This document shows, piece by piece, positions 1-5,679 of a stretch of DNA of 7,418 bases. The position numbers were made by a program, and so were the translations under genes. The notes below the pieces were generated by a model, which was not told the origin of the DNA, ran no database searches, and worked only from the letters and a program-made list of their open reading frames with translations. Every line of letters starts with the position of its first letter. The stretch's first letter is position 1. The DNA comes from JAXHUH01 sp034211175 (lineage in GTDB: Bacteria > Actinomycetota > Acidimicrobiia > Acidimicrobiales > CAIXPF01), in NCBI GenBank assembly GCA_034211175.1, contig JAXHUH010000166.1, positions 1 to 7,418 on the forward strand. The letters are read 5' to 3'.

Positions 1-105
1 GCGTCCCACCACACCCGACACTGCCGCAACTCGCGCTCACCAACAGCCACACGAACCCATCAACCACTCACCGCGCGCCTACGAATAGCGAAGACGACCG
101 CCACG

Positions 106-330
106 ATTATTCAGGGTCAGAGGGACGCGGCGGCAGCAGGCGCCGAGCGAGCGATCTTCGTGACTCTCTCACGGTTCACCGAACCAGCGCGTCGCGCTGC
201 AACGATCTCCACCCCGACCGTCGACCTCATCGACGGCGAGAAGCTCTGCGACCTTGCACTCAAGCAGGAGATCGGCATCGTCGTTGCGCCACGGGTCGAC
301 ACCCAGTGGTTCGACCGCTTCGATCGATGA
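106..330 (+). pseudogene. C-terminal part of an Mrr-type restriction endonuclease, 5'-truncated or decayed
   Basis: The + frame ending in TGA at 328-330 translates to about 75 residues matching the C-terminal half of Mrr-family (type IV, modified-DNA-cleaving) endonucleases as I remember them. The core strand plus turn reads AIFVTLSRFTEPAR (151-192), like GVFITTSTFS in E. coli Mrr. LIDGEKL (226-246) is the family's hallmark near its end, followed by a short GIVV strand. The frame stays open to base 1, but residues before about 106 do not resemble an Mrr catalytic core, and I see no Q-x-K catalytic motif in any forward frame of 1-120. It is therefore either a gene whose start was lost or frameshifted, or a partial gene running off the left edge. 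By hand count about a quarter of its codons end in A or T, clearly more than in the neighbouring genes, which suggests acquisition by transfer. Family assignment is fairly likely; activity is unlikely from what is visible. Confidence 0.55.
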
Positions 331-523
331 CCGAGACTCGTACCGACTCCGCTCGCACCGACCAGCCACTGGTTGGCCTGCCCCGACCTCGAGATCGCGG
401 GCGCGGAGCGACGGCAACCTCCCCACGATCCAGCTCGGGCTGCCAGACCAAACTCGGGCCAAGCCGCCGCGCTGGCGGTGAGCCAGCAGCGGTTCCCAGA
501 CGGGCGCGCCAGAGCTCCTGCGG
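331..523. other. Intergenic gap without a gene
   Basis: The region lies between the end of the Mrr-like frame and the end of the methyltransferase gene, which face each other. Frames here overlap the neighbours and match no family I recognise. The one structured element is the hairpin at 468-491, listed separately. No tRNA-like fold and no further Mrr-like sequence was seen. Confidence 0.6.
468..491. terminator. Candidate bidirectional hairpin terminator
   Basis: CGCGCTGGC (468-476) pairs with GCCAGC-A-GCG (482-491) around a 5-nt GGTGA loop, giving 9 base pairs with one bulged A. It sits 33 bases past the methyltransferase stop on the minus strand and about 140 bases past the Mrr-like stop on the plus strand. 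No T-tract follows on either strand, so an intrinsic terminator role is inferred from position and stability only. Confidence 0.4.
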
Positions 524-1648
524 CTACGGCCGCACTTCGTAGTAGAGGTTGCTGGGGTCCTCGAAGTCGTGGGTCTCGAAGCGGGTGAAGCCGGCCTCGC
601 GGCACATGCGCTCGGCGACCGGCGGAGGGAAGCCGAGGGTGCCGAGACCGGCGCCGTCGGGCTCGGCCAGGGCGGACGACATGCACGTCGTGACCGAGAA
701 GCCGTAGTAGAGGGCCAGCATCGGGTTACGCAGGTCGCGGCGGAACTCGCCGGTGCTGCGGATGTCCTTCAGCAGCACCGTCCCGTCGTCCGCGATGGCG
801 CCCCGCATGGCGGCGAGCACCTCGGCGGGGTGGGTCATGTCGTGGATGCAGTCGAACGCCAGGATCAGGTCGTAGCCGGCGCCGGCGGGCAGGTCCTCGC
901 CCCGGTGGTTCTCGAACGTGACGTTGTCGAGGCCGAGGCCCTCGACGCGGCGCTCGCCCATCTCCACGGCGTGCGACGACGGGTCCCACCCGACGAAGTG
1001 GCTGTTGGGGTACGCCCGGGCGAGCACGGCGATGGCGAGGCCGGCACCGCAACCGATGTCGGCGACCGAGGCGCCGGCGCCGAGCTTGGCGGCCACACCG
1101 TCGAGCGCGGGCACGATCGTGGGCACGAGTGCCAGCCGCGCCCACGGGCCGAGCATGCGGTCGGTGCGGTGCGCCGCCGACTCGCCCAGCTCGTCGTAGG
1201 TCAGACCCCGGCCGGTGGTGAACGCGTCGACCAACCGGTCGACGATGTGGGGCGCGGTCGGGCCTGCGAAGGCACCGGCGGCGAACGCGAGGCTCGACTC
1301 CTCGTCGGCCAGCACGTGGGCACCGACCGCGGTCAGCTCGAACGTGTCAGCACCGTCGTCGACATCGGTGTGGTGGAGCAGTCCGGCGGCGACCTGACCG
1401 CGCATCCACTCGAGCAGCCAGCGCCTTGCGTAGCCGGTCCGCTCGGCGAGCTCGTCGACGGTGAGCGGTCCGGCGCCCGCCATCTCCCGATACAGGCCGA
1501 GGCGGTCGCCGAGATGGATCATCAGCGACACCATCTCGCCCTTCTTGTACGACCACACGTTGAATGCGTAGGCCGCGACCTCGTCGGGATCGGGCTGCGC
1601 GCCGCCCTCGGACGGAGCCGATGCGGCCCCCTGGTCGGTCGTCGTCAC
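524..1648 (-). CDS. SAM-dependent class I methyltransferase with N-terminal winged-helix domain (Rv2258c-like)
   Basis: Predicted cytosolic methyltransferase that moves a methyl group from S-adenosylmethionine to an unknown, probably small-molecule, substrate. Numbering from the GTG at 1648 (374 aa): residues about 30-120 form a helical, winged-helix-like dimerisation domain (NVWSYKKGEMVSLMIHLGDRLGLY, then VDELAERTGYARRWLLEWM). The Rossmann domain follows, with SAM motif I ADIGCGAG (about 197-204), the acidic D222 in GWDPS for the ribose, and motif IV DLILAFDCIHDMTHP (260-274). The C-terminal stretch MSSALAEPDGAGLGTLG is characteristic of the Rv2258c-type family. An ATG at 1666 and another at 1711 are in frame, but AAGGGGG (1660-1654) lies 5 bases before the GTG, which is why I chose it. 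It is transcribed away from the aminotransferase gene across a 304-bp gap and ends convergently at a hairpin. The substrate cannot be told from sequence. Confidence 0.9.
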   Translation of the reverse strand: MTTTDQGAASAPSEGGAQPDPDEVAAYAFNVWSYKKGEMVSLMIHLGDRLGLYREMAGAGPLTVDELAERTGYARRWLLEWMRGQVAAGLLHHTDVDDGADTFELTAVGAHVLADEESSLAFAAGAFAGPTAPHIVDRLVDAFTTGRGLTYDELGESAAHRTDRMLGPWARLALVPTIVPALDGVAAKLGAGASVADIGCGAGLAIAVLARAYPNSHFVGWDPSSHAVEMGERRVEGLGLDNVTFENHRGEDLPAGAGYDLILAFDCIHDMTHPAEVLAAMRGAIADDGTVLLKDIRSTGEFRRDLRNPMLALYYGFSVTTCMSSALAEPDGAGLGTLGFPPPVAERMCREAGFTRFETHDFEDPSNLYYEVRP

Positions 1649-1880
1649 GCGATCCCCCTTCGTCATCGGACGTCCGCCGAGGCACCTCGCGGCGTTCGGC
1701 ACGACGGCCATGCGTGCGGACGCCAGCTTGGTGCACGATCGGTGCGCCCGTCACGACAGACGACGGCTACGGTCACGAACGTCGATGCCGGATCGTTCCG
1801 GCACGGGCGGACGGCACCGACGCGAGAAGATCAGCGGACGAGCAGGGATCGGGGCGAACCCGGTCCGCAGTACGTCACCA

Positions 1881-1931
1881 CGACGCCACCACGACGCCAC
1901 CACAGCACGCCACCACGAGCAGACCACCACA
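1881..1931 (+). repeat. C/A-rich imperfect 11-bp tandem repeat in the aminotransferase leader
   Basis: CGACGCCACCA occurs twice exactly in tandem (1881-1891 and 1892-1902). It is followed by degenerate versions containing GCCACCA and GACCACCA up to about 1931. The stretch is poor in G and T on the plus strand, so the RNA would be largely unstructured. It ends just before the ribosome binding site of the aminotransferase gene, consistent with an open, ribosome-accessible leader. Confidence 0.6.
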
Positions 1932-1940
1932 ACGCCGAGC

Positions 1941-1952
1941 GGAGGCCCGACC
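1941..1952 (+). promoter_or_regulatory. Ribosome binding site deciding the aminotransferase start
   Basis: GGAGG at 1941-1945 lies 7 bases before the ATG at 1953. The same frame is open further upstream to an ATG at 1710, but that extension encodes only R/H/T-rich sequence and lacks a comparable site. Confidence 0.8.
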
Positions 1953-3167
1953 ATGAACCCGAGCGCGTTCCTGCACCCCTACGCCAAACCCGCCAAGACC
2001 GGTTTCCGCAACCTCGTCCGTGGAGCGGGCTCGTGTGTGTGGGACGACGCCGGCAACCGCTACGTCGACGGCATGGCCAGCCTCTGGTACTGCCAGGTCG
2101 GCCACGGGCGCGACCGCATGGTCGAGGCGGTGGCGTCGCAGATGCAGACGCTGGCGACCTACAACACGTTCGACCCGTGGACGAACGAGCCGGCCGAGCG
2201 GCTCGCGGCCCGCATCGCCGCGCTGGCGCCGATCGAGCAGGGCCGGGTGTTCTTCACCAGCTCGGGATCGGAGGCGGTCGACAGCGCGATCAAGCTCGCC
2301 CGTCTCGCCCACGCGCGGGCCGGCCACCCCGAGCGCACCATCATCGTGTCGCGGGAGAAGGCGTACCACGGCGTCACCTACGGCGGGTTGTCGGTGCAGG
2401 GGCTGCCGGTCAACCAGGAGGGCTACGGCGAGTTGCTCGGCGGCGTCGAGAACCTGCCCCACCACGACATCGAGGCGATGGCGGCGCTGTTCGCCGAGCG
2501 GGGCGACGAGATCGCGGCGGTGATCACCGAGCCCGTGCAGGGCGCGGGCGGCGTGTACCCGCCGGCCCCCGGCTACCTCGAGGGACTGCGCCGCCTGTGC
2601 GACGACCACGGCGCGCTGCTCATCTTCGACGAGGTGATCTGCGGGTTCGGCCGGCTCGGCCGGTGGTTCGCGGCCGAGCGCTACGGCGTCACCCCGGACC
2701 TGATCACCTTCGCGAAGGGCGTGTCGTCGGGCTACGTCCCGCTCGGCGGCGTCGTCTGCGGGCGGGCGGTGTGCGACCCGCTCGAGGCCGACCCCGACTT
2801 CGTCCTGCGCCACGGCCACACCTACTCGGGGCACCCGACGGCGTGCGCGGCGGGGCTCGAGTCGATCGCGATCAGCGAGGACGAGGACCTCTGCGGGCGG
2901 GCCGACGAGATCGGCAAGCTGCTCGGCGACGGCCTCCGCTCGCTCGCCGACGACGGGATCCTGACCGAGGTGCGGGGCGACGCCGCCATCTGGGCAGCGG
3001 AGCTGCCCGAGGGCGTCGACGCGGCGGCGGTGCGGGACGGGATGCTGGAGCGTGGGGTCATCGCCCGCCCGCTCGGCAACGCCATCGCGTTCTGCCCGCC
3101 GCTGGTCATCACCGAGGCCGAGGTCGGCGAGATGGTCGACGCGCTCGCCGCCGCCGCCAGGAGCTGA
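1953..3167 (+). CDS. Class III PLP-dependent aminotransferase (omega-aminotransferase family)
   Basis: Predicted cytosolic fold-type I enzyme of 404 aa, a normal length for the family. It transfers an amino group, probably from an omega-amino acid or amine, to pyruvate or another oxo-acid; the exact substrates are not readable. Motifs: active-site entrance SLWYCQVGHG (43-52), PLP-phosphate loop SSGSEA (103-108), YHG (138-140) whose Tyr stacks on the PLP ring, E193 in ITEPVQGAGG, D226 in FDEVICGFGRLG (pairs with the PLP pyridine nitrogen), the Schiff-base lysine K255 in TFAKGVSSGY, T290 in HTYSGHP, and ARPLGNAIAFCPPL (371-384). All key residues are present, so it should be active. The start follows the GGAGG site. 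It is a single gene: the upstream neighbour is divergent and the downstream one convergent, so context does not reveal the pathway. Taurine- or beta-alanine-pyruvate aminotransferase are possibilities. Confidence 0.92.
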   Translation: MNPSAFLHPYAKPAKTGFRNLVRGAGSCVWDDAGNRYVDGMASLWYCQVGHGRDRMVEAVASQMQTLATYNTFDPWTNEPAERLAARIAALAPIEQGRVFFTSSGSEAVDSAIKLARLAHARAGHPERTIIVSREKAYHGVTYGGLSVQGLPVNQEGYGELLGGVENLPHHDIEAMAALFAERGDEIAAVITEPVQGAGGVYPPAPGYLEGLRRLCDDHGALLIFDEVICGFGRLGRWFAAERYGVTPDLITFAKGVSSGYVPLGGVVCGRAVCDPLEADPDFVLRHGHTYSGHPTACAAGLESIAISEDEDLCGRADEIGKLLGDGLRSLADDGILTEVRGDAAIWAAELPEGVDAAAVRDGMLERGVIARPLGNAIAFCPPLVITEAEVGEMVDALAAAARS

Positions 3168-3202
3168 CCCGGGGACGTCGGGTCGCCGGCGGGGCGGCCC
3201 GG

Positions 3203-3218
3203 CACCGGCGGACCGGTG
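3203..3218. terminator. Hairpin between convergent aminotransferase and CNB genes
   Basis: CACCGG (3203-3208) and CCGGTG (3213-3218) form a perfect 6-bp stem with a 4-nt CGGA loop. It lies in the 53-bp gap between two convergent stops at 3167 and 3221. No T-tract follows on either strand. Its role as a shared terminator is inferred from position. Confidence 0.45.
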
Positions 3219-3220
3219 GC

Positions 3221-3670
3221 TCAGGTGAGCTTGTCGAGGTCGATGGTGATGGCGGTGCGGTCGGCGGCGGACGCCGCGACCCGCTCTGCCAGGCCGTCGA
3301 CCTCGGCCAGCAGGTGGTTGAACTCCTCGCGGTCGGCGAGCACGGCCCGCACCGGCGAGGTGGCCTTCACGGTGGCGGTGCGGCGCACGTCGAACATCAG
3401 CGCGAGCTCGCCGATGAAGTCGCCGGCGCCGAGCGTGTCGACCTCGCCGCCGTCGCGCACGACGACGACGGTGCCCGAGGTGATGACCATGAACGACGTC
3501 GCCCGCTCGCCCTGGGTGATCAGGTGCTCGCCGACGTCGAAGCGCAGCTCGGTCATGGCGTCGGCGATGTGCGCGAGGTCGGACGGGGTGCACTCGGCGA
3601 AGAGGGGCACGGTGCCGAGCAGGCGCACCACACCGCTCTCGTCGGTCAGCTCGTCCAGGGGTTCGGCCAC
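3221..3670 (-). CDS. Stand-alone cyclic-nucleotide-binding domain protein
   Basis: Small protein (149 aa from the GTG at 3670) that is almost entirely one CNB domain of the CRP/PKA-regulatory-subunit fold. VRLLGTVPLFAECTPSDLAHIADAM (15-39) is the N-terminal helical part, a beta roll follows (VGEHLITQGERATSFMVITSGTVVVV, 46-71), and the phosphate-binding cassette is GELALMFDVRRTATV (87-101). G87, E88 and the R97-T98 pair correspond to the E. coli CRP cAMP-contacting G71, E72, R82 and S83, so binding of cAMP or cGMP is plausible. There is no helix-turn-helix or other effector domain; only about 35 residues follow the roll. It may act as a sensor subunit for an unseen partner. The frame opens further upstream to 3841, but that part is R/P-rich and unlike the family, while GAGAGG (3683-3678) lies 7 bases before the GTG. 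It is divergent from the epoxide hydrolase gene. Confidence 0.85.
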   Translation of the reverse strand: MAEPLDELTDESGVVRLLGTVPLFAECTPSDLAHIADAMTELRFDVGEHLITQGERATSFMVITSGTVVVVRDGGEVDTLGAGDFIGELALMFDVRRTATVKATSPVRAVLADREEFNHLLAEVDGLAERVAASAADRTAITIDLDKLT

Positions 3671-3731
3671 GTCGTCACCTCTCGCACATCCCGCCAGCCG
3701 GGCTCTCCGGGGCGGGCGCCGGCTGCGCGGC

Positions 3732-3737
3732 ACGCTA
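3732..3737 (-). promoter_or_regulatory. Possible -10 box for the CNB gene
   Basis: On the minus strand 3737-3732 reads TAGCGT, matching the TANNNT pattern. It would start transcription roughly 55 bases before the GTG start codon. No good -35 is visible, so the call rests on one short motif. Confidence 0.25.
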
Positions 3738-3834
3738 GCAGTGCACCCGTTCCGCACACAGTTCGACGCCGGCGGTGAGTCGGCCCTGGTCAGCGCCCCG
3801 ACGGATCGGCGTTCGGCCGTGATTCGGGGCGCAT

Positions 3835-3871
3835 GGGACATCGGTCGCGCAGAGGGCCTACGGTGCCACGC
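3835..3871 (+). promoter_or_regulatory. Candidate promoter giving a leaderless epoxide hydrolase mRNA
   Basis: GGGACA (3835-3840) resembles a -35 box (4 of 6 matches to TTGACA) and is 18 bases upstream of TACGGT (3859-3864), a TANNNT -10 box. The ATG at 3872 comes 7 bases after the -10 box, exactly where transcription would be expected to begin. No Shine-Dalgarno sequence is placed before that ATG. This fits a leaderless transcript, a common form in actinobacteria. It remains a prediction. Confidence 0.5.
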
Positions 3872-5011
3872 ATGGGCGACATCGTGCCGTACGTCATCGC
3901 CGTGTCCGATGACGTGATCGAGGACCTACGCGAACGACTGGCCCGGACGCGCTGGCCCGACCAGCTGCCCGGGACGACCTGGGAGCTCGGCACCGACCGG
4001 GACTACCTGCAGGACCTGTGCGAGCACTGGTTGACCGACTACGACTGGCGGCGCTGGGAGGCGGAGCTCAACCGCCACCCCCAGTACACGACCGGCATCG
4101 ACGGCGAGCAGATCCACTTCCTCCACGTCCGCTCGCCGCACGCCGATGCGCTGCCGCTGATCATGACCCACGGCTGGCCGGGCTCGATCGTCGAGTTCCT
4201 CGACGTCATCGAACCGCTCACCGACCCGACGGCCCACGGGGGTGACGCCGCCGACGCGTTCCACGTCGTGTGCCCGTCGATCCCCGGCTTCGGGTTCTCG
4301 GGCCCGACCGTCACCCCGGACGTGACCCCGCGTCGGGTGGCGCGGATGCACGCCGAGCTGATGGCCCAGCTCGGCTACGACCGCTACGTGGCCCAGGGCG
4401 GCGACTGGGGCGCGGTCATCACCGCGTGGCTGGGCGCCGATCACGCCGACCACGTCGCCGGCATCCACCTCAACATGGTCGTGGCGCCGCCCACCGACCT
4501 CGATGACCTGACCGACGCCGAGCGGGCGGCGCTCGAGCGGCGACGACGGTTCCGCGCCGAGGGCACCGGCTACCAGGAGATCCAGGGCACCAAGCCCCAG
4601 TCGCTGGCCTACGGGCTCACCGACTCCCCTGCCGGGCTCGCCGGCTGGATCGTCGAGAAGTTCCGCGAGTGGAGCGACTGCGGCGGCGACCTGACCTCGG
4701 CGATCGACCGCGACGTGCTGCTCACCAACCTCACCATCTACTGGGTGACCGAGACCGCCGGGTCGTCGGCGCGCATCTACCACGCGCACCGGCACGCCCC
4801 CGAGCGGGACCAGTTCCCGGCGAGGGTCGAGGTGCCGACCGGGTGCTCGATCTTCCCGGGCGAGAACAGCCAGCCGTCGAGACGATGGGCCGAGGCCCGC
4901 TACAACGTGACGTGCTGGTCCGAACACACGAAGGGCGGCCACTTCGCGGCGATGGAGCAGCCGGCCGCGCTGGTCGACGACCTGCGGGAGTGCTTCCGGC
5001 CGCTGCGGTGA
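3872..5011 (+). CDS. Epoxide hydrolase, microsomal-type alpha/beta hydrolase with EHN domain
   Basis: Predicted enzyme of 379 aa that opens epoxides to vicinal diols through a covalent ester intermediate. The N-terminal EHN domain (about 1-110) carries the family signature: VIEDLRERLARTRWPDQL, YDWRRWEAELNRHPQYTTGIDG, IHFLHVRS. The alpha/beta-hydrolase core has the oxyanion motif HGWPGS (100-105), the nucleophile D178 in GGDWGA, and the catalytic H357 in GGHFAAME. By analogy with mammalian microsomal and Aspergillus niger enzymes, the charge-relay acid is E331 (FPGE), and the epoxide-activating lid tyrosines are Y234 (GTGYQEIQ) and Y303 (RIYHAH). The full set is present, so activity is expected. 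No signal peptide or membrane anchor is seen. An in-frame ATG at 3833 exists, but the one at 3872 suits both family length and the promoter. Juvenile-hormone-type or xenobiotic/terpenoid epoxides are possible substrates; none can be chosen. Confidence 0.93.
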   Translation: MGDIVPYVIAVSDDVIEDLRERLARTRWPDQLPGTTWELGTDRDYLQDLCEHWLTDYDWRRWEAELNRHPQYTTGIDGEQIHFLHVRSPHADALPLIMTHGWPGSIVEFLDVIEPLTDPTAHGGDAADAFHVVCPSIPGFGFSGPTVTPDVTPRRVARMHAELMAQLGYDRYVAQGGDWGAVITAWLGADHADHVAGIHLNMVVAPPTDLDDLTDAERAALERRRRFRAEGTGYQEIQGTKPQSLAYGLTDSPAGLAGWIVEKFREWSDCGGDLTSAIDRDVLLTNLTIYWVTETAGSSARIYHAHRHAPERDQFPARVEVPTGCSIFPGENSQPSRRWAEARYNVTCWSEHTKGGHFAAMEQPAALVDDLRECFRPLR

Positions 5012-5040
5012 GCCGAAGGTCCCGGTCCGGGGCGGCCGCA

Positions 5041-5080
5041 CCTGACGATCGTGTCGCGAGTCTGACGATCGCGTGGCGAC
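5041..5080. repeat. 20-bp tandem direct repeat upstream of the lipoprotein gene
   Basis: Two adjacent 20-bp units (5041-5060 and 5061-5080) agree at 16 of 20 positions. They share CTGACGATCG, which contains the palindrome CGATCG. The period is close to two helical turns, so a protein binding both units would sit on the same face of the DNA. It lies 30 bases after the epoxide hydrolase stop and 75 bases before the lipoprotein start. It could be a regulator site for the lipoprotein gene or a simple duplication. Confidence 0.55.
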
Positions 5081-5117
5081 CGCCACCTCGGTCCCCCGGC
5101 CGGTGCGCCGGATCGGC

Positions 5118-5123
5118 GATACT
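5118..5123 (+). promoter_or_regulatory. Possible -10 box for the LysM lipoprotein gene
   Basis: GATACT matches the consensus TATAAT at 4 of 6 positions and would give a leader of about 25 bases ahead of the ATG at 5155. No recognisable -35 box is at the right distance; the 20-bp repeat ends 37 bases upstream. Confidence 0.3.
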
Positions 5124-5154
5124 CGCTCACAGGAGCGACACGACAGGGGAGAGC

Positions 5155-5568
5155 ATGACTCGACGGCGAGGCACGGCCGCGGCGCTGCTCGTTGCCTGCA
5201 TCTGGCTGCTCGCCGGATGCGGCGACGACGATGACAGCAGCACGCCGGACACGTTGCCCGAGGCCGAGGTCCGGGGGGACACGGCCGTCGTCGACACCAC
5301 GCCGTCCTCGTCGTCGTCCACGACCTCCACGACGACGGCGACGTCGACCTACGTCGTCCAGTCGGGCGACACGCTCGGCGCCATCGCCGCCCGCTTCGGG
5401 GTGTCGGTCGATGCGATCGCCCAGGCCAACGGCATCACCGACCCGAACGCCATCCAGGTCAACCAGGAGCTGACGATCCCGCCGGCGACACCGGCGACGA
5501 CGGTGGCCGCGACGACCGACACGAGCGACAGCGTCCCGCCCCCGCAGACGAGCGAGGCCGACGGCTGA
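5155..5568 (+). CDS. LysM-domain lipoprotein
   Basis: Predicted 137-aa surface lipoprotein. The first 22 residues form a lipoprotein signal peptide: a positive start (MTRRR), a hydrophobic stretch (AAALLVACIWLL) and a lipobox LAGC with the lipidated cysteine at 22. After it come DDDD and a flexible Ser/Thr-rich linker (about 49-65). One LysM domain (66-109) follows, with the typical YVVQSGDTLGAIAARFGVSVDAIAQAN start and INQEL-like VNQELTIP end; LysM binds N-acetylglucosamine-containing glycans such as peptidoglycan. The tail (110-137) is Thr/Pro-rich and of low complexity. No hydrolase or peptidase domain is present, so it is probably a wall-binding or envelope-tethering protein rather than an enzyme. 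The start is supported by AGGGGAG (5145-5151) just before the ATG. It shares direction with the epoxide hydrolase gene but is 143 bases away, with its own candidate promoter. Confidence 0.9.
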   Translation: MTRRRGTAAALLVACIWLLAGCGDDDDSSTPDTLPEAEVRGDTAVVDTTPSSSSSTTSTTTATSTYVVQSGDTLGAIAARFGVSVDAIAQANGITDPNAIQVNQELTIPPATPATTVAATTDTSDSVPPPQTSEADG

Positions 5569-5576
5569 AGCTCGCC

Positions 5577-5677
5577 GCTGAGCGCAGCTCGTCCGGAGGG
5601 CCAAGCCCGACGGCGAGCGAGCACCAGCCAGCTGAGCGCAGCTCGACCGGCGAAGCCGGCGAGCGAGCACCAGCCAG
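5577..5677. repeat. Two copies of a 54-bp hairpin-forming extragenic repeat
   Basis: Copy 1 starts at 5577 and copy 2 at 5631. Both begin with GCTGAGCGCAGCTCG (5577-5591, 5631-5645) and both end with GGCGAGCGAGCACCAGCCAG (5612-5631, 5658-5677). The middles differ in length (20 versus 12 bases) and sequence, yet both fold into a hairpin closed by GCTCG/CGAGC. In copy 2 the inner stem is CCGGC/GCCGG with a GAA loop. In copy 1 it is CCG/CGG, a GA/GA internal loop, then GGGC/GCCC with a CAA loop. The repeat fills nearly all of the gap between the convergent lipoprotein and GGDEF/EAL genes. It resembles a REP-type palindromic element; whether it recurs elsewhere in the genome cannot be seen here. 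Confidence 0.75.
5641..5664. terminator. Strong hairpin, likely shared terminator of lipoprotein and GGDEF/EAL genes
   Basis: GCTCG-A-CCGGC (5641-5651) pairs with GCCGGCGAGC (5655-5664): ten GC-rich base pairs with one bulged A and a GAA loop. It is the core of the second repeat copy, 72 bases past the lipoprotein stop and 15 bases past the GGDEF/EAL stop on the opposite strand. No T-tract follows, so termination would be of the tract-less type. Confidence 0.5.
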
Positions 5678-5679
5678 GC

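Larger units (their letters stand above)
1649..1952. promoter_or_regulatory. Divergent intergenic region between methyltransferase and aminotransferase genes
   Basis: This 304-bp gap must hold the promoters of both divergent genes. On the plus strand TACGGT (1768-1773) fits the actinobacterial -10 pattern TANNNT and is identical to the candidate -10 box of the epoxide hydrolase gene, but no convincing -35 is visible. If used, it would give an aminotransferase leader of about 170 bases. I found no good -10 on the minus strand. The plus-strand leader from about 1871 is C/A-rich and repetitive (separate entry). No gene, riboswitch fold or tRNA is recognised. Confidence 0.4.

Noticed and set aside
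1..88. Alternative second frame ending in TAG at 86-88 as the tail of another gene
   Set aside because: The 28 residues match no family I know and the third-position base pattern does not favour this frame over the others; nothing supports a call.
306..327. GTTCGA sequence hinting at a tRNA T-loop
   Set aside because: No acceptor, D or anticodon stems can be paired around it, and it lies inside the Mrr-like reading frame (WFDRFDR).
1710..1952. In-frame 81-codon upstream extension of the aminotransferase
   Set aside because: The extension encodes low-complexity R/H/T sequence from the C/A-rich leader, and a well-placed GGAGG marks the start at 1953.
1875..3593. 572-codon minus-strand open frame opposite the aminotransferase
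   Set aside because: Its product is R/H/A-rich and matches nothing I recognise, and it lies opposite a gene with every catalytic motif of class III aminotransferases. It is a shadow.
3741..3757. GTGC-N9-GCAC dyad as a CRP/GlxR-type operator near the CNB gene
   Set aside because: The spacing between half-sites is three bases too long for TGTGA-N6-TCACA, and the flanking bases do not match. A chance dyad is likely in this composition.
569..3778. Very long plus-strand open frame of 1069 codons
   Set aside because: It runs antisense to the methyltransferase and out of frame through the aminotransferase, both of which carry full family motifs. Its product is R/G/A-rich with no recognisable domain; GC-rich DNA has few stop codons.
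3671..3841. N-terminal extension of the CNB protein to an ATG at 3841
   Set aside because: The added residues are R/P-rich, unlike the family, and would overlap the candidate promoter of the divergent gene. A GTG with a good ribosome binding site is at 3670.
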